This document shows positions 15,673-23,058 of a stretch of 64,000 nt of DNA, in pieces. The notes under the pieces were generated by a model, which did not search any database, was not told the DNA's origin, and saw only the letters and a list, made by a program, of their open reading frames with translations. This DNA is from Acidobacteriota bacterium (GTDB taxonomy: Bacteria > Acidobacteriota > Aminicenantia > Aminicenantales > Saccharicenantaceae): the NCBI GenBank assembly GCA_022711665.1, contig JAKLEN010000001.1:248001-312000 (forward strand), read 5' to 3'. The translations under genes were made by a program, and so were the position numbers. Numbering within the stretch: the stretch's first letter is position 1; each line of letters begins with the position of its first letter.

Positions 15673-16074
15673 ATGGGCTTCGACGACAAGGCCGAAAAAC
15701 CGGATGATCGGGCCCTGGCCCAGGGCCTGGGCGGCGCGAAAGCGCTCTGGGACGGGTTCGTCCGCCATATCAACGAGGAATACGCCCCCGTGACCGGCGA
15801 TTGGACGTTTTACAGGTCCTGGTCGCTCCGGCTGAAGCGGAAGAAGCGGACGATCGTCTACCTCCTGCCGCGCGACGGCCATTTCCTCTGCGCCTTCGTC
15901 TTCGGCGGCAAGGCGACCGAGGCGGCCCGCGCGGCGAAGCTGCCGAAGGCTGCGCTGGCGGAGATCGAGGCCGCGCCCGTCTATGCCGAAGGCCGCGGCT
16001 TCCGCCTCGAGGTCCGGACGGCCCGGGACGTCGAGACCATGAAGACGCTGGCCGCGATCAAGATGGCTTCCTGA
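15673..16074 (+). CDS. DUF3788-family protein
   Basis: A 133-residue soluble protein matching the DUF3788 family, whose function is not established. It has the W/Y-rich motif WTFYRSWSLRLKRKKRTIVYLLP (the segment around residues 44-66 holds the conserved Trp, Lys and Tyr), followed by FLCAFVFGGKATEAAR, as in relatives. No signal peptide is present. The gene appears to be translated from a leaderless or almost leaderless message, since the promoter -10 box ends 8 bases before the ATG and no ribosome site is present. A perfect 9-base inverted repeat (16087-16095 with 16109-16117) lies just past the stop and may end transcription. Confidence 0.8.
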   Translation: MGFDDKAEKPDDRALAQGLGGAKALWDGFVRHINEEYAPVTGDWTFYRSWSLRLKRKKRTIVYLLPRDGHFLCAFVFGGKATEAARAAKLPKAALAEIEAAPVYAEGRGFRLEVRTARDVETMKTLAAIKMAS

Positions 16075-16108
16075 CGCCCGCCGCAATCGGGAGAAAAAGC
16101 AAAGGATC

Positions 16109-16367
16109 TTCTCCCGATTCCGGGAAAATCCCTCTCTTCGGCTTGGCTCCGTGCCGGCGCGGAGCGGAGTCGTCGAAGCGACCATCAGAAGCATGGCGGA
16201 GCGACTCGGGGCCATGCTTCTGGGAGATATCGGAGAAAGAGCTTTTTTAAGATATTTCTCAGAATCCCGGCCTCGAGCGCTCGGCCATGATTCTGACCTC
16301 CGCTCTCTAAAGTCCGCTCCGCGCCGGCACATCGCCGCCACGGGAGGGAATCCCGGAATTGGGAGAA
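16109..16367. repeat. Repeat A copy 1 (structured dispersed repeat)
   Basis: A 259-base element ending in TTCTCCC ... GGGAGAA. A 170-base core (16161-16330) is about 95% identical to 31895-32064 and contains an 18-base perfect inverted repeat (16151-16168 with 16313-16330) and a 12-base stem CAGAAGCATGGC/GCCATGCTTCTG. The outer arms match copy 2 only after reverse complementation. Between copies, 5 of 7 core substitutions would change the protein in the longest frame, so it is judged non-coding. It lies between the DUF3788 gene and the arsM operon promoter. Confidence 0.85.
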
Positions 16368-16383
16368 AAACCGAAAAAAAAAC

Positions 16384-16412
16384 TTGACAAATTGGCTGAA
16401 TTATCAGATTAT
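16384..16412 (+). promoter_or_regulatory. Promoter of the hgcC-like/arsM operon
   Basis: A perfect -35 TTGACA (16384-16389), a 17-base spacer, and -10 GATTAT (16407-16412). It begins 17 bases after Repeat A copy 1 and is overlapped by a candidate operator. Confidence 0.7.
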
Positions 16413-16416
16413 TCAG
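16396..16416. promoter_or_regulatory. Candidate ArsR-type operator
   Basis: A 21-base dyad CTGAATTAT-N3-ATTATTCAG (8 of 9 arm positions match) covers the -10 box, where a bound ArsR-family repressor would block RNA polymerase. Half-sites with TGAAT/ATTCA are typical of ArsR/SmtB operators. The spacing differs from the arsR dyad at 24815-24834, so the bound protein need not be the same. Confidence 0.5.
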
Positions 16417-16455
16417 TTTGTATTGATTTTACGGTATCCGCAGGAGGTGCCACAC

Positions 16456-16704
16456 ATGACCGGACGGAGCAAGAACGACGAGGGTTGCTGCGCGGTCGAG
16501 GCCCTGATCAGCGTGGACGAGCGGGGCCAGATGGTCCTGCCCAAGGACATCCGGGAAGCCGCGGGGATCCGTCCCGGCGACAAGCTGGCCCTTATCGCCT
16601 GGAAGAAGAACGGGGCCGTCTGCTGCATGTCCCTGATCAAGGCCGACGACCTGAAGGGCCTGGTCCGGGGCAAGCTCGGGCCGCTGATGAAGGACATTCT
16701 TTAG
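16456..16704 (+). CDS. AbrB/MazE-fold small regulator, HgcC-like
   Basis: An 82-residue protein with a swapped-hairpin AbrB/SpoVT DNA-binding fold (about 15-60: ISVDERGQMVLPKDIREAAGI ... GDKLALIAW). Two vicinal cysteine pairs (C11-C12 and C56-C57) flank the domain. I recognise this pattern from small proteins annotated as HgcAB-associated (HgcC) that often sit next to arsM; no hgcA or hgcB is present here. The Cys pairs suggest binding of As(III) or another thiophilic metal, by inference. An AGGAGGT site 7 bases before the ATG sets the start. It is the first gene of a two-gene operon, 11 bases before arsM, whose ribosome site abuts this stop. Confidence 0.8.
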   Translation: MTGRSKNDEGCCAVEALISVDERGQMVLPKDIREAAGIRPGDKLALIAWKKNGAVCCMSLIKADDLKGLVRGKLGPLMKDIL

Positions 16705-16715
16705 GAGGCGGTGAA

Positions 16716-17564
16716 ATGAAAGTCAAAGACACAGAGATCAAGAAGCACGTCCGGGACCGCTACGCCCGGGCGGCGAAGGAAAGCTCTTCCTGCTGCGGCA
16801 AGGTCTCCAGCCCCTGCTGCGGCGGGACGGCGGAGCCGGACCGGGACGCGGCCAGCCGGATGGTCGGCTATTCGCCCGAGGATCTGGCGGCCATCCCGGA
16901 GGACGCCAACCTGGGCCTCGGCTGCGGCAACCCGACCGCGCTGGCCGGCTTGAAGCCCGGCGAAACGGTCCTCGACCTCGGCTCGGGCGGCGGCATCGAT
17001 TGCTTTCTCGCGGCCCGGAAGGTCGGCCCGTCCGGTCGGGTCATCGGCGTGGACATGACGGCCGAGATGGTCGACCGGGCCCGCGAGAACGCCCGCAGGA
17101 CCGGCGCGGCCAATGTCGAGTTCCGGCTGGGCGAGATCGAGAGCCTGCCGGTCGCCGACGGCACCGTGGACGTCATCATCTCCAACTGCGTTATCAACCT
17201 CTCGACGGACAAGCCGCGCGTTTTCCGCGAGGCCTTCCGGGTCCTCAAGCCGGGCGGCCGCATCATGGTCTCCGACCTGGCGCTGCGGAAGCCGCTGCCC
17301 GAGGCTGTCCGGGCCTCCGTGGACGCCTATGTGGCCTGCGTCGCCGGCGCGTTGGTCAAGGACGAGTATCTGCGGGACGTCAGCGAAGCCGGATTCGAGC
17401 GCGTCGAGGTCGTCAACGAGAAGGCCTTCCCGGCGGAGCTCATCCTCGAGGACTCGCTGGCGGGCGAGGCCGTCAAGAAGCTGAAGCTGTCGCTGCAGGA
17501 GCTCCGCGAGCACATCGGCTCGGTCCTCAGCCTGGAGGTCAGCGCCGTCAAGCCCGGACGCTGA
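16716..17564 (+). CDS. arsM: Arsenite S-adenosylmethionine methyltransferase ArsM
   Basis: A 282-residue class I methyltransferase that adds methyl groups from SAM to As(III) in the cytoplasm. SAM-binding motif I is LDLGSGGGIDC (86-96) and the acidic post-I residue is in GVDMT. Three cysteines at positions equivalent to the arsenic ligands of characterised ArsM are present: C70 (GLGCGNP), C158 (ISNCVINLS) and C208 (YVACVAGAL). The N-terminus has an additional Cys-rich stretch (CC at 26-27 and 34-35). A TTAGGAGG ribosome site overlaps the upstream stop, indicating tight coupling to the AbrB-like gene. It converges with the long minus-strand arsenic operon; its products would be substrates for the ArsP-like permease at 25241-26134. 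Confidence 0.93.
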   Translation: MKVKDTEIKKHVRDRYARAAKESSSCCGKVSSPCCGGTAEPDRDAASRMVGYSPEDLAAIPEDANLGLGCGNPTALAGLKPGETVLDLGSGGGIDCFLAARKVGPSGRVIGVDMTAEMVDRARENARRTGAANVEFRLGEIESLPVADGTVDVIISNCVINLSTDKPRVFREAFRVLKPGGRIMVSDLALRKPLPEAVRASVDAYVACVAGALVKDEYLRDVSEAGFERVEVVNEKAFPAELILEDSLAGEAVKKLKLSLQELREHIGSVLSLEVSAVKPGR

Positions 17565-17641
17565 CGGCGCCATCGGCGGTCCCGCTTCAAGCGGAAAGAC
17601 GCTTTTCCCGGAAACGGGGGGCGCGGCGGCGGCCGGGCCGA

Positions 17642-18361
17642 TCAGCCCAGCTGCAGCCTCATGATGTACTTGTTCGCGAGCCGGGCCGGGTCCAAGCCGA
17701 GCGCCGCGGCCTCCCCGCGCAGCCGACGGACGAAGTCGGAGTCCTCTTCGAGGGCCGCTTCGCGCTCGGTGCGGACGAGGCCGAAGCCGAGCCGCTCCCA
17801 GAAGACCCGGCCGGCCTGCCCGGAGGTTTCGTAGATGGCGGGCAGGGGCTCATAGGCCGAGGCCTCGAGGGCGCGCCAGCCGTTGGCCGCCGCCCAGCCG
17901 GCGAGCGTCAGGGCCATCCGCGTGCCGATCCCCTTCCGGCGGCGGGCTCCCCCGCCGGCATCATCGGGGGCGACCATCATGCAATGGACGACGAGCGTCT
18001 TGTCCTCGATCTCCCGAAGCGGCGGAAAAGGGCCGCGTCCGAAATCAGCCGCCGGGCCGTACGGCGAAGCCTGCTGGAGGCACAGCCCGAGGCAGGGACC
18101 GGCCAGCTGGCGGACGGCCTTGGGATAAAACCGGAGATGGCCGACGACGCGCCCGCCGCTCCCGGCGACCACGGCGCACGCGCCGTAGGTGTCCGTCATG
18201 CTCCGAAGGAAGGAGAGGTTTCGGTCGCGGAATTCCTCGCAGGGAAGGCGCCCGAGGCCGTCCCGCTCGTCGATCGAGCCGGCCGTCAGGGGGCCGCCGT
18301 GCAGGCAGCGCCACAGAAGGGCCGTCCCCGGCATCATTTCCACGACGAGCGGTTCCGCCAT
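17642..18361 (-). CDS. GNAT-family N-acetyltransferase
   Basis: A 239-residue protein with a GNAT core: VVGHLRFYPKAV in the centre, the acetyl-CoA loop as RRRKGIGTRMALTLAGWAAANGW, and ASAYEPLPAIYETSGQAGRVFWERLGF near the end. It is larger than minimal GNATs and contains Cys/Met-rich strands. The ATG at 18361 has a GGAGA site; an upstream frame extension is unsupported. It is 78 bases downstream of acr3 on the same strand and converges with arsM, so it may be the last gene of the arsenic operon. Some GNATs (ArsN1) detoxify arsenical antibiotics, but this protein lacks a clear match to that subgroup; the substrate is unknown. Confidence 0.75.
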   Translation of the reverse strand: MAEPLVVEMMPGTALLWRCLHGGPLTAGSIDERDGLGRLPCEEFRDRNLSFLRSMTDTYGACAVVAGSGGRVVGHLRFYPKAVRQLAGPCLGLCLQQASPYGPAADFGRGPFPPLREIEDKTLVVHCMMVAPDDAGGGARRRKGIGTRMALTLAGWAAANGWRALEASAYEPLPAIYETSGQAGRVFWERLGFGLVRTEREAALEEDSDFVRRLRGEAAALGLDPARLANKYIMRLQLG

Positions 18362-18439
18362 CGTCTCCGATCGGCCTTTGCGGCCGCCTCCATCATGCCC
18401 GCGTCGCGGCGCTCGAGTCAAGCCTCGCCGGGCGCGCCG

Positions 18440-19483
18440 TCAGGCGGCGAAATATTTCTTTTTGAAGCGCAGGGCGACGTTGACCAGCCCGATCATCACG
18501 GGGACCTCGACGAGCGGCCCGATGACCGCGGCGAAGGCCTGCCCCGAGTTGATCCCGAACACGGCCACGGCCACGGCGATGGCCAGCTCGAAGTTGTTGC
18601 TGGCGGCCGTGAACGAGAGGGTCGCCGTCCTGGCGTAATCCGCGCCCGCCCTCCGGCTCAGGTAGAACGAGACCAGGAACATGACGACGAAATAGACGAG
18701 CAGCGGCACGGCGATGCGCAGGACGTCGAGCGGGATCCTGACGATGTACTCGCCCTTGAGCGAGAACATGACGACGATGGTGAAGAGCAGGGCGACGAGC
18801 GTGATGGGGCTGATGCGGGGGATGAATTTCGTTTCGTACCAGGCCTTCCCTTTGAGCTTGATCAGGCCGAAGTGGCTGATCAATCCGGCCAGGAAGGGAA
18901 TGCCGAGATAGATGAATACGCTCTCGGCGATCTGCCGCATGGTGACGTTGACGGCCGTTCCGGCCAGCCCCAGCCAGGTCGGGAAGACGGTGATGAAGAC
19001 GTAGGCGTAGACCGAGAAGAACAGGACCTGGAAGATCGAGTTGAAGGCCACGAGCCCGGCCGCGTACTCCCGGTCGCCCCGGGCCAGGTCGTTCCAGACG
19101 ATGACCATGGCGATGCAGCGGGCCAGGCCGATCATGATCAAGCCGTACATGTACTCCGGCTTGTCGCGGAGGAAGACGACGGCCAGGGCGAACATCAGGA
19201 GCGGCCCGATGATCCAATTCTGAACGAGTGACAGAACCAGGACCCTGACGTTCTTGAAGACGTCGCCGAGCTCCTCGTATTTCACCTTGGCCAGCGGCGG
19301 ATACATCATCAGGATGAGGCCGATGGCGATGGGGATATTGGTCGTACCCGACTGGAACCTGTTGATGAAGCCGACGACGGCGGGCACGAAATAGCCGAGC
19401 CCGACGCCGGCGGCCATGGCCAGGAAGATCCACAGGGTCAGGTAACGGTCGAGGAACTTTAGCCTCGGATTTCCGGGTGTCAT
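18440..19483 (-). CDS. acr3: Arsenite efflux permease Acr3
   Basis: A 347-residue membrane protein of the ACR3 branch of the BART superfamily, with about 10 transmembrane helices. The essential cysteine and its context are conserved: [20 protein letters not shown] with C123. Other family blocks seen are [36 protein letters not shown] and [13 protein letters not shown]. It exports arsenite across the inner membrane using the proton motive force. It lies 22 bases after ccdA in the minus-strand operon headed by arsR, and anchors the functional assignment of that operon to arsenic. Confidence 0.95.
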   Translation of the reverse strand: MTPGNPRLKFLDRYLTLWIFLAMAAGVGLGYFVPAVVGFINRFQSGTTNIPIAIGLILMMYPPLAKVKYEELGDVFKNVRVLVLSLVQNWIIGPLLMFALAVVFLRDKPEYMYGLIMIGLARCIAMVIVWNDLARGDREYAAGLVAFNSIFQVLFFSVYAYVFITVFPTWLGLAGTAVNVTMRQIAESVFIYLGIPFLAGLISHFGLIKLKGKAWYETKFIPRISPITLVALLFTIVVMFSLKGEYIVRIPLDVLRIAVPLLVYFVVMFLVSFYLSRRAGADYARTATLSFTAASNNFELAIAVAVAVFGINSGQAFAAVIGPLVEVPVMIGLVNVALRFKKKYFAA

Positions 19484-19505
19484 GGGCGGGATCCTTTCAT
19501 GCCGT

Positions 19506-20195
19506 TCACATTCCGAACAGGAAATAAGCCCCGATGCCGACGATCAGGACGCCGGCGATCTTCTGGAGCACGCCGTGGGCCGTACGCAGGCCCTTGGATT
19601 CGAGAAGCGACTTGGCCGCGCCGACGGATGTCCCCGCGGCCAGCACCAGGGCCGAATGCCCCAGCGCGTAGATGAACAGGAGGAAGCCCCCATAAAGGAC
19701 ATTCCCCTTCTCCGCGACGAACGCCAGCAGCACGGCCAGGATGGGGACGGCGCACGGCGTCGAGACGACCCCGAAGAGCAGGCCCAAGAGGAAGGCCCCG
19801 ATGTATCCCCGCTTTTTGACCTCGAGCCCGGCGGGGACGGGGAAGCTCAGTTTAAGCAGCCCGAGCAGCTGAAGCCCCATCACCAGGCAGACCGCCGCGA
19901 CGAGATACTTCCAGAACGAGCCGACATTGCCGAACATCCGCCCCATGAGAGCGGAGATGAGCCCGAGCGCCGTGAATGTGACGGCCAGGCCCAGGACGAA
20001 GAAAAGCGAGAAGACAAGGGACCGCCTGAGCGTCGTCGTCTCCCTGCTCCCCGCCACCACGCCCATCAAGAGCGGGACCATGGCCAGGACGCAGGGATTC
20101 AGGGCCGTCGTCACGCCTCCCAGGAAAACGGCGGCGATCGCCAGCCAGGGATTGGACTGGAGCAGGGCCGAGATGTCGCCGAAAAGCCTGTCCAT
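19506..20195 (-). CDS. CcdA-family thiol-electron transporter
   Basis: A 229-residue membrane protein with six predicted helices and the two conserved half-motifs of CcdA/DsbD-beta: [10 protein letters not shown] (C35) and [10 protein letters not shown] (C148). These cysteines pass electrons from cytoplasmic thioredoxin to periplasmic partners. A lipid-facing loop [10 protein letters not shown] separates the repeats. It sits 11 bases downstream of an exported thioredoxin-like protein and 22 bases before acr3, so the probable pathway is cytoplasmic thiol to CcdA to the exported thioredoxin (20207-20680). A role in keeping extracytoplasmic thiols reduced during arsenic stress is inference. Confidence 0.88.
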   Translation of the reverse strand: MDRLFGDISALLQSNPWLAIAAVFLGGVTTALNPCVLAMVPLLMGVVAGSRETTTLRRSLVFSLFFVLGLAVTFTALGLISALMGRMFGNVGSFWKYLVAAVCLVMGLQLLGLLKLSFPVPAGLEVKKRGYIGAFLLGLLFGVVSTPCAVPILAVLLAFVAEKGNVLYGGFLLFIYALGHSALVLAAGTSVGAAKSLLESKGLRTAHGVLQKIAGVLIVGIGAYFLFGM

Positions 20196-20206
20196 GGGGC
20201 CTCAGC

Positions 20207-20680
20207 TCACTGGATGCCGTGTTTCTTCAGGAGATCGAGGATCTCCTCCTTCGGAAAAAGCCCGACATGGCGGGCGATCTCCTTCCCCTTCTGGTCCACG
20301 AAGATCTGGGTCGGAATGAGCTGGATGCCGTATTTTTCGGCCGGGGCGGGATCCTTCCAGACGTCATAAAAAACGACCTGGACCCTGTCGGGGAAGGCCG
20401 CGGCGATCTCCTTCATGATCGGTTGCATCTTCTTGCAGGGGATGCACCTGTCGGCGCCGAGCTCCAGGAAGGTCACCTGGTACATGGAAAAATCGATGTC
20501 CAGGCGATTCGTCGCCAGAACCTCGCCCCTGGCCGCGAAGATCGGGGGCTGGGATTGGCCGACCGTCCCGGACGGCGACGAACCCGAGGGACCGCGGTCA
20601 GCGCGGATCCCGTTCGCGTACCCGGCCGTCAGGCCCAGGGCCAGGATCAAAACTCCAAAGGCAATGCTGCGTCCGTGCAT
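20207..20680 (-). CDS. Membrane-anchored thioredoxin-like protein
   Basis: A 157-residue protein with an N-terminal hydrophobic segment (6-24, signal or anchor), a linker rich in Ser/Pro/Gly, and a thioredoxin fold from about 60. The active site is CIPC (C79 and C82) in GADRCIPCKKMQP, and the cis-Pro region is QLIPTQIFV. The ATG at 20680 is preferred over 20701 because AGGAGA lies 7 bases upstream. It would act on the outer face of the inner membrane with the adjacent CcdA as electron donor. It is 75 bases after the small thioredoxin gene on the same strand, one of two distinct thioredoxin types in the operon. Confidence 0.85.
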   Translation of the reverse strand: MHGRSIAFGVLILALGLTAGYANGIRADRGPSGSSPSGTVGQSQPPIFAARGEVLATNRLDIDFSMYQVTFLELGADRCIPCKKMQPIMKEIAAAFPDRVQVVFYDVWKDPAPAEKYGIQLIPTQIFVDQKGKEIARHVGLFPKEEILDLLKKHGIQ

Positions 20681-20755
20681 GGGCAAATCTCCTGACGTCA
20701 TTGGATTTCATGGGTCCGCCGATGACCGGGACGGCGGCGACCATCCAGGCCCCTG

Positions 20756-20998
20756 TCAAGCCGCGGCCTCCCGGATCCAGGCCGTGATCTCCGCGGCGCT
20801 CGGGATACGGCCAGCGCACCGGACCTTTCCGTTGATGACCAGGGCCGGGGTCGCGAGGATCCCGTAGGACATCATCATCTTGATGTCGGTGACCTTCTCG
20901 ACGCTGGCCGGGACGCGGAGCTCCGCGAGCGCGTCAGCGACGCGTTTTTGAACCTCTCCGCACCTCGGACATCCCGGGCCCAGGACCTTGATCTCCAT
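20756..20998 (-). CDS. Small redox-active thioredoxin-like protein
   Basis: An 80-residue single-domain thioredoxin of the small redox-active disulfide type. The active site CPRC (C10, C13) is in VLGPGCPRCGEV, and the cis-Pro is in GILATPALVINGK. No signal peptide is present, so it is cytoplasmic. Such mini-thioredoxins are frequent in arsenic, permease and methanogen-type gene clusters. It starts 12 bases after the OsmC stop. It could reduce the DGC proteins or the lipoyl H-protein encoded upstream, which is inference from the neighbourhood. Confidence 0.88.
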   Translation of the reverse strand: MEIKVLGPGCPRCGEVQKRVADALAELRVPASVEKVTDIKMMMSYGILATPALVINGKVRCAGRIPSAAEITAWIREAAA

Positions 20999-21010
20999 TT
21001 CCTGACCTCG

Positions 21011-21478
21011 CTATTCTCCGGCGCCGCGGCCGTCGATAAGGATCTCCGGTTCGATCACGATCTCGCTCTTGACGGAATTGGCGACGAGGCTGAACTTCCG
21101 CGCCCCGTCGAGCCCGCGGCGGACCCGCTTTTCAACGGCCTCGGGGGGCTCGTTCCCGGCACGAACGGCGATCCGCGGCCGCAGGACGACCTCGGTGAAT
21201 ATCTCCGTCCGGTCGAGCTCGACGAGCTTCGTGCCCTCGGCCCGGCAGTCGTACGAAACGAGATCGAGGCGGAAGCGCTCGGCCGCCCAGATGAACATCA
21301 GCATGACGCAGGTGTTGACGGCGGCGACGAAGGCGTCCTCCGGGGTCAGGACGCCGGCTTCTCCGTGCGATGCCGGCGGCGCGGAAAAGTCCATCTCGGG
21401 CCCGTTGCCGAGCTTCAGGCGTCCCCGATGGCCGCCGGTCCAGGAGACCGAGGCCGTGTAGATCTCCGTCCGGGCCAT
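21011..21478 (-). CDS. OsmC-family protein
   Basis: A 155-residue protein of the OsmC/Ohr fold. A beta-rich N-terminus (TEIYTASVSWTGGHRGRLKL) precedes the central helix TPEDAFVAAVNTCVMLMFIWAAE, with C57 in the usual peroxidatic position and C78 nearby (SYDCRAEG). Typical members reduce organic hydroperoxides using a lipoylated or other dithiol donor. That is relevant here because a lipoyl H-protein is encoded two genes upstream. Its start overlaps the preceding stop by one base (TGATG), so translation is coupled to the DGC protein gene. Confidence 0.85.
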   Translation of the reverse strand: MARTEIYTASVSWTGGHRGRLKLGNGPEMDFSAPPASHGEAGVLTPEDAFVAAVNTCVMLMFIWAAERFRLDLVSYDCRAEGTKLVELDRTEIFTEVVLRPRIAVRAGNEPPEAVEKRVRRGLDGARKFSLVANSVKSEIVIEPEILIDGRGAGE

Positions 21479-22170
21479 CAGCCCTTCTCCTCTAGAAACC
21501 CGGCGTATCCCTGGATGAGCGCATCCGTCCAGGCTTGTTTCCGGTCCGCCGGAACCTCGTTGTAGATCCCCACGGTCTCGAGGAGGACGGCCGCTGTTCC
21601 GGCGTTCGGCTCCAAGCCGCGTTCTCTGGCCTGCGCGAAGATGATCGGCAGCCCGGCGACCCTCACGTCACTGCCGGAGATGCGCAGCGTGCCCTGGGGC
21701 AGGCCGGAGCCGCAGCTGCAGCCGCCCGCGGCGGCGGCCGGCTCCGTGATCCTTCGCCGCGGCCTTTGGAGGAGCCTGTCGGTCTCCCCGGCGATCCTGG
21801 CGGCGGCCGTATCGGCCAGTCGCAGACCGGATCCGTTGAGCCGCCTGGCCGTGCCGATGTCCGGGGACCCGCTTTCCTTGGCGATCTCCGTCACGACGAT
21901 CGAGGCGGCCGGCCTGGCGCTGTATCTTTCCGTCGCCCGCGCGGCGCAGCGCTCGTCGCAGCCGTCGACGGCGATCGTCGGGTAGCGGCGGGCGAAGGCC
22001 CTTTCCCCTTCTCCCCCGGCCAGGAACAGCGGCAGGCAGAGCGTGACCGTATCGTCCGGGCGGAGCTTTTCGAGGACTTGTCTGACCGCCCGGCGCGTGA
22101 CCGTGCCTTCGGCCCTCTCCTCGCCGGAACAGGCGATCAGCCCGACCTTCTTCCGCGGCAGATCAGGCAT
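21478..22170 (-). CDS. DGC-domain putative zinc-binding protein, long form
   Basis: A 230-residue protein with a DGC-type domain in the first half: C14 (IACSGEE), then VDGCDERCA with C71 and C75, the D-G-C signature that names the family. A Cys pair CSC (151, 153) in GGCSCGSG links it to a C-terminal region of about 75 residues (VRVAGLPIIFAQARERGLEPN ... YNEVP) that I do not recognise. The family is annotated as putative zinc-binding, but no function has been established. It overlaps the short DGC gene upstream by 8 bases and OsmC downstream by 1 base. The Cys arrangement would suit binding of zinc or As(III). Confidence 0.75.
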   Translation of the reverse strand: MPDLPRKKVGLIACSGEERAEGTVTRRAVRQVLEKLRPDDTVTLCLPLFLAGGEGERAFARRYPTIAVDGCDERCAARATERYSARPAASIVVTEIAKESGSPDIGTARRLNGSGLRLADTAAARIAGETDRLLQRPRRRITEPAAAAGGCSCGSGLPQGTLRISGSDVRVAGLPIIFAQARERGLEPNAGTAAVLLETVGIYNEVPADRKQAWTDALIQGYAGFLEEKG

Positions 22171-22573
22171 GGCCGTCCTCCCCGTCGATCCCGTCGACGA
22201 TCCCGGCCGCTTCCTCGGCGGCCGCCCGGGCCAGCTTCGATCCGTCCTCGTTGAGATCGCAAACGCCTTCGGGCTTGAGGCCCCGGTGGCGGCGGAGGAC
22301 GTCGAAGACGGCGATCTTATGGACCTTGGCCGCGCCCGAGCAGGCCAGGACCTTGGCCGCGCATTCAAGCTTGCAGCCGTCGATGGCCACGGCCTCGCCG
22401 CCCGCGACCTCAAGTTTCGCTGGCCCGTCTCCCATGACAAGGAGCGAAAGCGCGACCATCTTCGTCTTGTCGGGACGAAGATCCTCGGCCAGGATAAAAG
22501 CCGCTTCCCGGGCCGCGGCCCCGAGGCTCTTGCCGATCCCGCTGCAGGGAGCGACCGCGATCTTGCGCTTCAT
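22163..22573 (-). CDS. DGC-domain putative zinc-binding protein, short form
   Basis: A 136-residue protein with the same DGC architecture as its neighbour: C10 (VAPCSGIGKSLG), IDGCKLECA with C67 and C71, and C78. No signal peptide is present. The start ATG overlaps the H-protein stop as ATGA, and the end overlaps the long DGC gene by 8 bases, so the three are translationally coupled. Two adjacent DGC proteins of different length suggest partners rather than simple redundancy. Function is unknown; involvement with the lipoyl carrier and radical SAM enzyme is inferred from the overlaps only. Confidence 0.75.
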   Translation of the reverse strand: MKRKIAVAPCSGIGKSLGAAAREAAFILAEDLRPDKTKMVALSLLVMGDGPAKLEVAGGEAVAIDGCKLECAAKVLACSGAAKVHKIAVFDVLRRHRGLKPEGVCDLNEDGSKLARAAAEEAAGIVDGIDGEDGHA

Positions 22574-23058
22574 CTCAGGACCTCCGCCTCCGCCTGGGCC
22601 TTGGCCCGGGCCATGAACTCGGCCGCCGTCAGCAGGGCGCTCCGCGCCGCTCCGGCGTCCTCGACCTCGAGCACGGCCAGCCAACCCCTGCCGTAGGGGT
22701 CCTGGTTGACGAGCTCGGGGGAGTTCAGGAGCTCGCCGTTCGTCTCCACGACCCGGCCGTCCACGGGCGATGGGAGGCTGAGGTTGACCTTGATCGTCTC
22801 GACGACGGCCGCCTCGTCCCCCCTTTTGACCTGCGTTCCCGGCTCCTTGGATTCGGCGAAGGCCACGTCGCCGTTCCTCTGCTGGGTGAAATCGGAGAGC
22901 CCGATCCGGGCCCGCGAGCCCTCGAACCGGACCCAGACTCCGGCGTCACTGTAGAAGAGGTCGATGGGAAAGCGGAAGGTGAACTTGTCGACCGTGAGCT
23001 CCATCGTTTTCTTGTCCGCGCCGTTTTCGGGGTGACTGAGGGGCCGGTTCACGGGCAT
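22570..23058 (-). CDS. Lipoyl-carrier protein, glycine cleavage H-protein-like
   Basis: A 162-residue H-protein homologue. A flattened beta-barrel with YSDAGVWVRFEGSRARIGLSDF at the start is followed by the lipoylation hairpin VVETIKVNLSLPSPVDGRVV, in which K90 occupies the lipoyl-lysine position, and by LNSPELVNQDPYGRGWL, as in GcvH. It has an additional 18 N-terminal residues and a helical C-terminus. No gcvT, gcvP or lpd gene is in the window, so a role in glycine cleavage is unlikely. Start ATG 23058 has a GGGGG ribosome site and overlaps the radical SAM gene by 10 bases; an internal ATG at 23004 lacks one. Its dithiol arm would bind As(III) strongly. Confidence 0.85.
   Translation of the reverse strand: MPVNRPLSHPENGADKKTMELTVDKFTFRFPIDLFYSDAGVWVRFEGSRARIGLSDFTQQRNGDVAFAESKEPGTQVKRGDEAAVVETIKVNLSLPSPVDGRVVETNGELLNSPELVNQDPYGRGWLAVLEVEDAGAARSALLTAAEFMARAKAQAEAEVLR

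Noticed and set aside
16151..16387. Open frame inside Repeat A that is also open in copy 2
   Set aside because: Between copies 5 of 7 substitutions change the amino acid and two compensating one-base indels shift a stretch of frame; there is no ribosome site. It is treated as non-coding.
17565..17641. Possible terminator between arsM and the GNAT gene (CCGCTTCAAGCGG)
   Set aside because: The stem is only about 5 pairs with no proper T-run; too weak to call.
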